Assembly: GCA_963789165.1 (NCBI GenBank)
Contig: CAWBJP010000003.1
Location: forward strand, 1 to 64,000
DNA length: 64,000 nucleotides
Direction of reading: 5' to 3'
Source of the DNA: CAWBJP01 sp963789165
Lineage (GTDB): Bacteria > Actinomycetota > Acidimicrobiia > IMCC26256 > BP-133
The translations under genes were made by a program, and so were the position numbers. Numbering within the stretch: the stretch's first letter is position 1; the number at the start of each line of letters is the position of its first letter. Shown here piece after piece: positions 43,349 to 50,735 of this stretch. Below the pieces are notes generated by a model. It ran no database searches, was not told the origin of the DNA, and saw only the letters and a list, made by a program, of their open reading frames with translations.

Positions 43349-44899
43349 TCAGCCCACCTGGCGGATCTTGTGGTTGCCGGTGTCGGCGATGAGGACGGTG
43401 CCGGTGGCCGGGTTCCAGGCCACTCCCCGGGGACCGTTGAGGCGGGCGGAGGTGGCGGCCCCGCCGTCGCCGCCCGACCCCGAGGAGCCGGTCCCGGCGA
43501 AGGTGGAGATCCGCCCGGCGGTATCCACCCGGTACACCTTCTTGTGCGACTCGTCGGCCACGAAGACGTTGCCCTCGGCATCGACGGCCACGTCCCGGGC
43601 CAGGCTGAACCCGGAAGCGAACGTGGTGATCGTGCCCCCCGGACTGACCCGGCGGATGCGGTCGTTGACCTGGTCGACGATGTAGAGGCTGCCGTCGGGG
43701 CCGAAGTCGACGTTGCGGGGCTCGGCCAGGCGGGCCGCGGTGGCCGGCCCCCCGTCGCCGGAGAACCCCGACGACCCGGTCCCGGCCACGGTGCGGATGG
43801 TGCCGTCGGAGTCGACTCTCCGGACGCGGTGGTTGTTGTTGTCGGCGATGTAGAGGAGGCCGTCGGGCCCGATCTCCACGCCCTTGGGGAAATTGAGCCG
43901 GGCCGAAGTGGCGGGGATCCCGTCACCGTTGTACCCGGAGGAGCCGTTACCGGCCACGGTGGTGATCCGCCCGCCGGTGTCCACCTTGCGGATCCGCTGG
44001 TTGGGAGGGTCGGCGATGTACACGTTCCCGACCCCGTCGACGGCGATCCCGTGAGGTGTGTCCAGGCGGGCCGAGGTCGCCGGCCCTCCGTCGCCCGAGA
44101 AGCCGGCCGTCCCGGTGCCGGCGATGGTGGTGATGCGCCCGGCCGTGTCCACCCGCCGCACCCGGTTGTTGTTCGTGTCGACGATGTAGGAGTTGCCGTT
44201 CCGGTCGACGTCGAGGGTACGCGGCCCGTTGAGGCGGGCCGACGTGGCCGGGCCACCGTCGCCCGAGAAGCCGGCGGTGCCGGTGCCGGCCACGGTGGTG
44301 ATGATCCCGGCCGCCGGCGGTGGCGGCGGAGGTGGCGGAGGCGGCGGGGTGGTGCCCACGGAGACCACCAGCTGTGGACGGTTGGAGCCGGTCTCTTTGG
44401 TGGCCAGGTCCGTCCCGTCGCTCGAGTCCGCCACCAGGTTGAAGCTGTACGTCCCGTTGCCGGTCACCGCGGCGGTGACGTCCCACTCCGCCCACGTGGA
44501 GGCGCTCAGGCTGCCGGCGTCGGCCAGCACCCCGCCGGTCCGGGCGGGCTTGGTGTCCCAGGTCACGGTCGACTCCTCCCAGCCGGAGGAGGAGAGATAC
44601 ACCTCGGGACCATTCCCGGACGCGTTGGTGACCCAGGCCCGGAGCTTGGCCGACGTGACGGCTCCGTCGACGCCCGAAACGGAGAAGCGCAGGAAGCTCT
44701 CGGTCAGGGGTGAGGCGTCAATCTCGAGGCGCGAGGAGCTGCCGTAGTTGCTCGACGGGCTGGCCGCCGCCACCCGGGCGTCGGCTACCAGGGTGGCCGT
44801 GGGGGCGGCCGCGGCGAGCGGGGGCCGGACCCAGCCGGCCAGGAGCGCGACGCCCACCAGCGGGACCAGGAACTTTCGCAGGTTGATGACAGGTGACAT
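43349..44899 (-). CDS. secreted NHL-repeat (beta-propeller) protein with N-terminal beta domain
   Basis: The product of about 516 residues has a signal peptide (NLRKFLVPLVGVALLAGW, cleavage near LAAAA). A DNRLRE/CBM96-like beta domain follows (ATLVADARVAAASPSSNYG, LRFSVSGVDG, WEESTVTWDTKP), then a linker of 11 prolines. Five or more NHL repeats of about 56 residues come next (ITTVAGTGTAGFSGDGGPAT, SARLNGPR, IVDTNNNRVRRVD). The propeller would bind a ligand outside the cell, but no enzymatic residues are recognised. ATG 44899 is chosen, with GTG 44911 as an alternative. It is divergent from rsmD. Confidence 0.8.
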   Translation of the reverse strand: MSPVINLRKFLVPLVGVALLAGWVRPPLAAAAPTATLVADARVAAASPSSNYGSSSRLEIDASPLTESFLRFSVSGVDGAVTSAKLRAWVTNASGNGPEVYLSSSGWEESTVTWDTKPARTGGVLADAGSLSASTWAEWDVTAAVTGNGTYSFNLVADSSDGTDLATKETGSNRPQLVVSVGTTPPPPPPPPPPPAAGIITTVAGTGTAGFSGDGGPATSARLNGPRTLDVDRNGNSYIVDTNNNRVRRVDTAGRITTIAGTGTAGFSGDGGPATSARLDTPHGIAVDGVGNVYIADPPNQRIRKVDTGGRITTVAGNGSSGYNGDGIPATSARLNFPKGVEIGPDGLLYIADNNNHRVRRVDSDGTIRTVAGTGSSGFSGDGGPATAARLAEPRNVDFGPDGSLYIVDQVNDRIRRVSPGGTITTFASGFSLARDVAVDAEGNVFVADESHKKVYRVDTAGRISTFAGTGSSGSGGDGGAATSARLNGPRGVAWNPATGTVLIADTGNHKIRQVG

Positions 44900-44994
44900 G
44901 TCCGGGCACACCCTGACGGGGAGAGAGGGGTTGGGAGACAGCTTCGGCGTCGCCGGATCGTCCTCCTTCTTCCCCTCGTCCCGTTGCGGGCAGA

Positions 44995-45570
44995 ATGCCG
45001 GACATGGGACGACCCGGGAGGCCGCCTCGGGTCATCGCCGGGGAAGCGGGGGGACGCAGGCTCGTCGTGCCCGCGGGCGGGGGAGTGCGCCCCACGGCCG
45101 ACCGGGTCAAGGAGTCGGTGTTCTCCGCCCTGGGGGCCCGCGTCGAGTCGGCCCGGGTCCTCGACCTCTATGCCGGCACCGGGGCGCTCGCCGTCGAGGC
45201 GCTCTCCCGCGGGGCGGCCCTCGCCGTTCTGGTCGAGCGAAACCGCGAGGCGCGGGCGGCCATCGCCGCCAACCTCGAGGCGATGGGGATGGCGGACCGG
45301 GCCCGGGTGATGGGCGGCGACGTGGGTGTCGTGCTGAGCGGGCCCCCGCCCGCCACCGGTCCCTTCGATCTGGTCCTGGCCGATCCGCCCTACGACCTCG
45401 CCGACGAGACCGTGGCCGGGGTGCTGGACCGCCTCCGGGCCGGGTGGCTGGCCCCGGGGGCGACGGTGGTGATCGAGCGTCCAACCGGCGCCGCCCTCCC
45501 GCCGGGGTGGGTATCAACCTGGGAGCGTTGTTACGGAGATACGCTCGTGTGGTTCCTGCAAGCTGAGTGA
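44995..45570 (+). CDS. rsmD: 16S rRNA (guanine966-N2)-methyltransferase RsmD
   Basis: The 191-residue SAM-dependent methyltransferase acts on the small ribosomal subunit. Motifs: GGRRLVVPAGGGVRPTADRV, motif I VLDLYAGTGALAVEALSRGA and the catalytic LVLADPPYDL. It is followed 12 bases later by coaD, a very common pair. ATG 45004 is a possible alternative start. Confidence 0.93.
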   Translation: MPDMGRPGRPPRVIAGEAGGRRLVVPAGGGVRPTADRVKESVFSALGARVESARVLDLYAGTGALAVEALSRGAALAVLVERNREARAAIAANLEAMGMADRARVMGGDVGVVLSGPPPATGPFDLVLADPPYDLADETVAGVLDRLRAGWLAPGATVVIERPTGAALPPGWVSTWERCYGDTLVWFLQAE

Positions 45571-45582
45571 AAGGAGCGCGCG

Positions 45583-46068
45583 GTGGCCACGGCTCTCGTG
45601 CCGGGGTCTTTTGACCCCGTCACTTTCGGTCACCTCGACGTCATCGAGCGGGTGGCGCGCTTCTTCGACTCCGTCATCGTGGCGGTGATCCGGAACCCGC
45701 AGAAGTCGGCCTCGTTGTTTTCGCTCGAGGAGCGGGAGGCAATGCTGGCCGAGGTCACGGCTCACCTGGGAAACATCCGCATCGAATACTTCGCCGGCCT
45801 GCTGGTCGACTTCGCCAAGGACCACGGGGCGGACACGATCGTCAAGGGCCTGCGGGCCGTGACCGACTTCGACTACGAGCTCCAGATGGCTCAGATGAAC
45901 CAGACCCTGACCGGCATCGACACGTTCTTCCTCGCCACCAGCCCGCAGTACTCGTTTCTGTCATCGAGCCTGGTTCGGGAGGTGGCCCGGTTCGGGGGGG
46001 ATGTCTCGAGTCTTGTCCCCCCGCAGGTCGCCGCCCGCCTGATCCAGCGGTTCAAGGAGGAGTCATGA
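45583..46068 (+). CDS. coaD: phosphopantetheine adenylyltransferase
   Basis: CoaD transfers AMP to 4'-phosphopantetheine, the fourth step of CoA synthesis. The 161-residue protein has the nucleotidyltransferase T/HxGH motif (PGSFDPVTFGHLDVI), KGLRAVTDFDYELQMAQMN and the C-terminal SPQYSFLSSSLVREVARFGG. A GTG start follows GAAAGGAG. It overlaps the next gene by 4 bases. Confidence 0.96.
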   Translation: MATALVPGSFDPVTFGHLDVIERVARFFDSVIVAVIRNPQKSASLFSLEEREAMLAEVTAHLGNIRIEYFAGLLVDFAKDHGADTIVKGLRAVTDFDYELQMAQMNQTLTGIDTFFLATSPQYSFLSSSLVREVARFGGDVSSLVPPQVAARLIQRFKEES

Positions 46069-46628
46069 CCCCCACTGCGATCGCCGACGCCGAGTTCACG
46101 CTGCCGAGGGGAGGCGACATTCACGACACCCTCGAGGCGATACGGGAGCTGATCGAGGAAGCCCGCTCGATGCCGTTGTCGAACTCGGCCATCGTCAACC
46201 GCGACGAGGCCCTCGAGCTGGTGGAGGAGATCGCCGAGCGCCTTCCGGACGAGCTGCGACAGGCCCGCTGGCTGCTCAAGGAACGTGAGGAGTTCCTGGC
46301 CCGGGCCCGGCGGGAGGCCGAGGAGATCGTGGTGGCGGCCCGGTCCCGGGCCGAGGGGATGGTGTCGCGCACCGAGGTGGTGCGGGAGGCCCAGCGGGTG
46401 GCCAGGATCACCGTGGAACAGGCCGAGGCGGCCGGGCGCCAGGTCCGCAACCAGGCCGAGGACTATGTCGATGCCAAGCTGGCCGGCTTCGAGGTGACCC
46501 TGGAACGGGCCCTGGGGGCGGTCCAGAAGGGCCGGAAGCGTCTGGCCGCCATCGAACCGGGCGAGCTCGTCCCCGAGAACCCCGAGCTCGCCGCCGCTCC
46601 AGGCCTTTTCGACCAGGACGCCGGCTAG
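46065..46628 (+). CDS. coiled-coil protein, DivIVA/ATP synthase b-like
   Basis: The 187-residue protein is mostly alpha-helical coiled coil from residue 20 to 160 (EREEFLARARREAEEIVVAA, RTEVVREAQRVARITVEQAE). It starts with an FTLPRGGDIHDTLEAIRELI-type N-terminus seen in actinobacterial proteins next to coaD. It is often annotated as a cell-division initiation or ATP synthase F0 b-like protein, but neither role is shown. There is no membrane segment, so it is not a true b subunit. Confidence 0.72.
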   Translation: MTPTAIADAEFTLPRGGDIHDTLEAIRELIEEARSMPLSNSAIVNRDEALELVEEIAERLPDELRQARWLLKEREEFLARARREAEEIVVAARSRAEGMVSRTEVVREAQRVARITVEQAEAAGRQVRNQAEDYVDAKLAGFEVTLERALGAVQKGRKRLAAIEPGELVPENPELAAAPGLFDQDAG

Positions 46629-46635
46629 CGGGGCA

Positions 46636-46718
46636 CCGGCCGAAGGCCGGAGCTGCCTTGCCGGAACAGTAATGAGTGGCGCCGCAGGCGCCTCTGAGCT
46701 TCTCCGGCCGAAGGCCGG
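46636..46718. repeat. three small hairpins in the gap before the DUF177 gene
   Basis: CCGGCCGAAGGCCGG occurs at 46636-46650 and again at 46704-46718, each a 6-bp stem with a GAA loop. GGCGCC-GCA-GGCGCC (46678-46692) lies between them. They could form a termination or processing region between the coiled-coil gene and the DUF177-rpmF unit. Confidence 0.55.
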
Positions 46719-46791
46719 GTAACATGCGCAGCGCCGGTTCCTCCGGCCCAGGTCACCGCGCTCGGCCGACCCTTTGATGACCGGATTGTGC

Positions 46792-47277
46792 ATGAACGTC
46801 TCTGATCTGCTCCGACGCCCCGGGAGCACCCGACAGGTGCATCTTGAGGTCCCCCTCGAGGGCCTCGAGAATCTCTCGACGCGGGTTGAGCCGACCGAGC
46901 CCCTCGTGCTCGATCTGCGCCTGGAGAGCCTCACGGGGGCGATCGTGGCGAGCGGCCGGGTCAAGGGCCGGTGGTCGGCGGTGTGCAGCCGGTGCCTGAA
47001 CCCCGTGGAGACCGATTTCGACCTGCGCCTGCGGGAGGTGTTCGAGGAGGATCCGGTGGAGGAGGAGACGTACCCGCTTCTCCACCACGCCGAGATCGAC
47101 CTCGAGCAGCCCCTGCGGGACGTCGTCCTCCCCGAACTGCCCATCGTGCCGCTGTGCCGCCCGGACTGTGCCGGCCTGTGTGCCACCTGTGGCGCCAACC
47201 TCAACGAGGGGGACTGCGATTGCGATGCGGTCCCGGCCGATCCCCGTTGGGAAGCGCTGCGCGACCTCGAGTTGTAG
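46792..47277 (+). CDS. DUF177 (YceD-like) protein
   Basis: The 161-residue protein starts MNVSDLLRRPGSTRQVHLEV and has SAVCSRCLNPVETDFDLRLR in the middle. A C-terminal Cys cluster (CRPDCAGLCATCGANLNEGD) is typical of DUF177. The family precedes rpmF in nearly all bacteria and is linked to 23S rRNA accumulation. Four or more Cys pairs suggest zinc binding. ATG 46792 is chosen because it starts the conserved block. ATG 46777 is a possible longer start. Confidence 0.88.
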   Translation: MNVSDLLRRPGSTRQVHLEVPLEGLENLSTRVEPTEPLVLDLRLESLTGAIVASGRVKGRWSAVCSRCLNPVETDFDLRLREVFEEDPVEEETYPLLHHAEIDLEQPLRDVVLPELPIVPLCRPDCAGLCATCGANLNEGDCDCDAVPADPRWEALRDLEL

Positions 47278-47299
47278 ACCCGAAGGAGACCAGAGACCC

Positions 47300-47479
47300 A
47301 TGGCCGTCCCCAAGCGCAAGACCTCCAAGGCCAAGAGCCGGAGCCGGCGCGCCTCCAACTGGCGGCTGAGTCGCGCCGCTCATTCCCTGTGCCCGCACTG
47401 CCATCAGGGCAAGCTGCCCCACGTGGTCTGTCCCAACTGCGGGTGGTACGGCGGGCGCCAGGCGGTCGAGGTCGGCTGA
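47300..47479 (+). CDS. rpmF: 50S ribosomal protein L32
   Basis: The 59-residue L32 starts MAVPKRKTSKAKSRSRRASN, with a zinc ribbon (CPHC and CPNCGWYGGRQ). GAAGGAGA lies upstream. It is followed by plsX and acpP, the classical rpmF-plsX linkage between ribosomes and fatty-acid synthesis. Confidence 0.96.
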   Translation: MAVPKRKTSKAKSRSRRASNWRLSRAAHSLCPHCHQGKLPHVVCPNCGWYGGRQAVEVG

Positions 47480-47577
47480 ACGCGGCCCAGTCGGCTCTTG
47501 AAGCGACTTCCGGGGTTGTCGCCGACCCCGACGCGGGGCGCGCCCTGATCGCTCCCGCGCCCGACGCCTCGCCCGTC

Positions 47578-48552
47578 GTGGCGGTCGACGCCATGGGCGG
47601 CGACCGGGCTCCCAACGAGGTGGTGGCCGGCGCCCTGATGGCGGTGGAAGAGGGGATCCAGGTTCTCCTGGTGGGCCAGGAACCGGTGCTCGGTCCGCTG
47701 CTCGACGGGACTGGCATCGAGATGCTCCATGCCAACGAGGTCGTGGCCATGGACGACGATCCGGCCAAGAGCGTGCGCCGCAAGAAGGACTCCTCCCTGG
47801 TGCGCTGCGCCGAGGCGGTCCGGGACGGCCGGGCGGCGGCGATGGTGTCGGCCGGCAACACGGGCGCCACCATGGCCAGCGCCCTGCTGCGCATGGGGCG
47901 TATCCGCGGGATCGCCCGGCCGGCCATCGTCACTCCCATTCCGGTGCCGGGGCGGTCGAACCCGACGCTCCTCCTCGACGTGGGCGCCACGGTCGACTGT
48001 GCCCCGGAGTGGCTGGTCCAGTTCGCCCGCATGGGCTGCGAGTACGCCCGGCTTCACCATGGGGTGGAGTCGGCGCGGGTCGGGTTGCTCTCCATCGGGG
48101 AGGAGATGGGGAAGGGCGACGAGCTGCGCAAGCGGGCTTACGACCTTCTCGAGCGGCTCCCGAACTTCGTCGGCAACGTTGAGGGCTGCGACCTGACCCA
48201 CGAACGGGCCGACGTGGTCGTGACCGACGGCTTCACCGGCAACGTCGCCCTCAAGACCATCGAGGGCGGAGCCCGGCGGATACTCGGCCTCGTGGCCGAC
48301 TCCCTGGGGCTCGAACGGACGGGGGACCAGACGCTGGGCGATGTGCTCGGCCCGGTTCTCGGCGCCGAAGTGGCCCAGTACGATCCTGATGCCTTCGGAG
48401 GCGCCATGCTCCTGGGCATCGACGGGGTCTGTGTCATCTCCCACGGCTCCAGCTCCGCCCGCCACATCGCCTACGCCATCCGTCTCGCCGCCGAGTGCGC
48501 CGGGGCGGGTCTCGTGGCTCGCATGAAGGAGGCCATCGCCCATGGTGTCTGA
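47578..48552 (+). CDS. plsX: phosphate acyltransferase PlsX
   Basis: PlsX converts acyl-ACP to acyl-phosphate for phospholipid synthesis. The product has VAVDAMGGDRAPNEVVAGAL at its start, then KDSSLVRCAEAVRDG, VSAGNTGATMASALL, DVGATVDC and TDGFTGNVALKTIEGGA. The GTG at 47578 gives 324 residues with the usual N-terminus, but no clear ribosome site precedes it. The frame is open back through rpmF without an ATG or GTG in the gap, so a longer non-canonical start is possible. Its end overlaps acpP by 11 bases. Confidence 0.92.
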   Translation: MAVDAMGGDRAPNEVVAGALMAVEEGIQVLLVGQEPVLGPLLDGTGIEMLHANEVVAMDDDPAKSVRRKKDSSLVRCAEAVRDGRAAAMVSAGNTGATMASALLRMGRIRGIARPAIVTPIPVPGRSNPTLLLDVGATVDCAPEWLVQFARMGCEYARLHHGVESARVGLLSIGEEMGKGDELRKRAYDLLERLPNFVGNVEGCDLTHERADVVVTDGFTGNVALKTIEGGARRILGLVADSLGLERTGDQTLGDVLGPVLGAEVAQYDPDAFGGAMLLGIDGVCVISHGSSSARHIAYAIRLAAECAGAGLVARMKEAIAHGV

Positions 48553-48826
48553 AACCCCCGCCCGTCCGTTGGACGGGGACGAGGTGCTCCGGATCATCCG
48601 GGAGCGGCTGGCCGACATCCTGGAGATCGACGAGAGCCGCATCACCCTCGAAGCCAGTTTCGCCGACGACCTGTCGGCTGATTCGCTGGCGCTCATCGAG
48701 CTGGTGGAGGCGCTCGAGGCCGAGCTCGAGGACCGCGCCAGCGGCTTCCGGATCGAGGACGAGGACCTGGCCGAGCTGCGCACGGTGCGCGACGCGGTCG
48801 ACTATGTGGTCGAGCGTGTGAGCTGA
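48542..48826 (+). CDS. acpP: acyl carrier protein
   Basis: The 94-residue acidic protein of the ACP fold carries the phosphopantetheine attachment Ser S48 in FADDLSADSLALIELVEALE. It is slightly longer than E. coli ACP because of an N-terminal extension and an insert before the last helix. It lies between plsX and rnc, the conserved fatty-acid/phospholipid block, although fabD, fabH and fabF are absent here. Confidence 0.9.
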   Translation: MVSETPARPLDGDEVLRIIRERLADILEIDESRITLEASFADDLSADSLALIELVEALEAELEDRASGFRIEDEDLAELRTVRDAVDYVVERVS

Positions 48827-48832
48827 CAGCCG

Positions 48833-49606
48833 GTGGCGGACGCAGTGGTGGACAGTGGCGGGCTGGACCGCCTGGAAGCCGCCCTGGAGCGCCGCTTCGC
48901 GGACCGGGAGATGCTGGCCCGGGCCCTCGCCCACCGTTCCTTCTGCGCCGAGAATCCCTCGGTCGAAGCCAACGAGCGCCTGGAGTTCCTTGGCGACGCC
49001 GTCCTGGGCCTGGTGGTGACCGATTTCATCTACCGGGCCTTCCCCCACCTGCCTGAAGGAGAGCTGGCCAAGGTCAGGGCCAGCGTGGTCAACGCCGGGG
49101 TGCTGGCCGAGCTGGCCACGGAGATCGGTCTCGGTGACCATGTCCTCCTGGGCAAGGGCGAAGGTCTTTCCGGGGGCCGGGAGAAGCCGTCGATCCTGGC
49201 CGACGCCATGGAGGCGGTGCTGGCCGCCACCTATCTGGACGGCGGGTGGGACGCGTCCTACGAGCTGGTCATGCGCCTGCTCGGGGAGCGGATCGCCGCC
49301 GCGGCCGAGGGCCCCGGGGGCCAGGACTACAAGACCCGCCTCCAGGAACTCGCCGCCCGGCGCTTCGACCAGATGCCGCGCTACGACGTGCGCGACGAGG
49401 GTCCCGACCACGCCAAGCGGTTCTACGCCGATGTGCTCCTGCAGGGGACCGCCCGGGGGCGGGGTGAGGGTCGCTCCAAGAAGCAGGCGGAACAGGCCGC
49501 CGCCCGGATGGCGTGGGAGTGGCTCCGGACCGAGGACGAGGCCCTGGAGGCGGCCGGCGGGGCGGCCGGCCCGGTGCCCGACGCCGCCAGTGCCGGAGCT
49601 CCCTGA
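48833..49606 (+). CDS. rnc: ribonuclease III
   Basis: RNase III cuts double-stranded RNA during rRNA and mRNA processing. The 257-residue protein has the catalytic signature NERLEFLGDAVLGLVVTDFI, the second acidic site in ILADAMEAVLAATYLDGG, and a C-terminal dsRBD (DYKTRLQELAARRF to SKKQAEQAAARMAWEWL). GTG start 48833. The end overlaps mutM by 17 bases. The rnc-mutM-acyP-smc order is standard in actinobacteria. Confidence 0.95.
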   Translation: MADAVVDSGGLDRLEAALERRFADREMLARALAHRSFCAENPSVEANERLEFLGDAVLGLVVTDFIYRAFPHLPEGELAKVRASVVNAGVLAELATEIGLGDHVLLGKGEGLSGGREKPSILADAMEAVLAATYLDGGWDASYELVMRLLGERIAAAAEGPGGQDYKTRLQELAARRFDQMPRYDVRDEGPDHAKRFYADVLLQGTARGRGEGRSKKQAEQAAARMAWEWLRTEDEALEAAGGAAGPVPDAASAGAP

Positions 49607-50402
49607 GGTCGAAGTCCTCCGCCGCGATCTCGAGGCCGAGGTCGTGGGCGCCCAGGTGGTCTCGGTGGTGGTCACCGGTGCCCGGACCGTGCGCCGGCAG
49701 GACCCCGGGGAGTTGGTCGCCCGGCTGGCCGGCGCCCGCCTGACCGCCGCTGGGCGGGCGGGCAAATACCTGCTGGTGGCTCTGGACGGGGGCCCCGACA
49801 CGCTCGTCGTGCACCTGCGGATGTCGGGCCAGCTGATCCTGACCGCTCCGGAAGTACCTCGCCCCGCCCACACCCACGCCGTGATCCACCTGGCCGACGG
49901 GCGGGAGCTGCGCTTCGTGGACCCCCGGACCTTCGGCGAGCTGTTCGTGAGCCGGGAGCCACCCGGGCCCATGGGCGCCGACCCCTCCGACCCGGGCTGG
50001 CGTCCCACCGACCTGGCCGGGGTGGTTGCGGGGCGCCAGGCGCGGCTCAAGGCGCTGCTCATGGACCAGCGCCGGCTGGCCGGTCTCGGCAACATCTATT
50101 CGGACGAGGCGTTGTTCGCCGCCGGGCTGCGCTTCGACCGGCCGGCCGGCTCCCTCGGGCACCGGGAGGTCGCCCGGCTGCACGGCGCCATCGTCGAAAC
50201 CCTGGCGGCGGCCGTCACCCACCGGGGTTCCACCCTGGGAGACGGCGGTTATGTCGACCTCCACGGCCGCCCCGGCGCCCACCAGGACCACCATCGGGTC
50301 TATGCCCGGGAGGGCCGCCCCTGCCTGGATTGCGGCCGGACCGTCGTGCGGCTCCGGCTCGGGAACCGCTCCACCTTCCTGTGCCCCTTCTGCCAGGCAT
50401 GA
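49590..50402 (+). CDS. mutM: formamidopyrimidine-DNA glycosylase (MutM/Fpg)
   Basis: This bifunctional glycosylase/AP lyase removes 8-oxoguanine and formamidopyrimidines. The GTG start gives M-PELPEVEV, so the Pro nucleophile is exposed after Met removal and is followed by Glu. Further motifs are GRAGKYLLVALD, LRMSGQL, the helix-2-turn-helix QRRLAGLGNIYSDEALF, and the C-terminal zinc finger CLDCGRTVVRL...CPFCQA. The length of 270 residues is normal. Confidence 0.95.
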   Translation: MPELPEVEVLRRDLEAEVVGAQVVSVVVTGARTVRRQDPGELVARLAGARLTAAGRAGKYLLVALDGGPDTLVVHLRMSGQLILTAPEVPRPAHTHAVIHLADGRELRFVDPRTFGELFVSREPPGPMGADPSDPGWRPTDLAGVVAGRQARLKALLMDQRRLAGLGNIYSDEALFAAGLRFDRPAGSLGHREVARLHGAIVETLAAAVTHRGSTLGDGGYVDLHGRPGAHQDHHRVYAREGRPCLDCGRTVVRLRLGNRSTFLCPFCQA

Positions 50403-50665
50403 TTCGCCGGCGCCTGCTGATCTCGGGACGGGTCCAGGGCATCGGCTTCCGGTGGTCCTGCCGGCGGGCGGCGGAGGCGGCCGGCGTGTCGGGCTGGTGC
50501 CGCAACCTGCCCGACGGGCGGGTGGAAGCCGCCCTGGAAGGGGAGGTGGAGGCGGTCGAACGGATGGTGACCTGGTGCCGGAAGGGCCCGTCCCGGGCTC
50601 TGGTCACCGACGTCGACGTCATCCCCGAGACCCCTGAGGGCGAGACCGGCTTCCGCTTGGGTTAG
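50399..50665 (+). CDS. acyP: acylphosphatase
   Basis: This 88-residue enzyme hydrolyses acyl phosphates. Catalytic Arg and Asn are in SGRVQGIGFRWSCRRAAEAA and SGWCRNLPDGRVEAALEGE. It overlaps mutM by 4 bases (ATGA) and precedes smc by 70 bp. Confidence 0.92.
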   Translation: MIRRRLLISGRVQGIGFRWSCRRAAEAAGVSGWCRNLPDGRVEAALEGEVEAVERMVTWCRKGPSRALVTDVDVIPETPEGETGFRLG

Positions 50666-50735
50666 TGCCCCATGTGCTGGTGCACCCTGGGGGGTCCGCG
50701 GATCTGGCGGTCCGGCTCGTTAGCATCGCTGCGAC

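Noticed and set aside
41104..44256. Minus-strand 1050-codon frame across recG and the NHL gene
   Set aside because: It is a mixture of shadow frames. RecG and NHL motifs are read in other frames.
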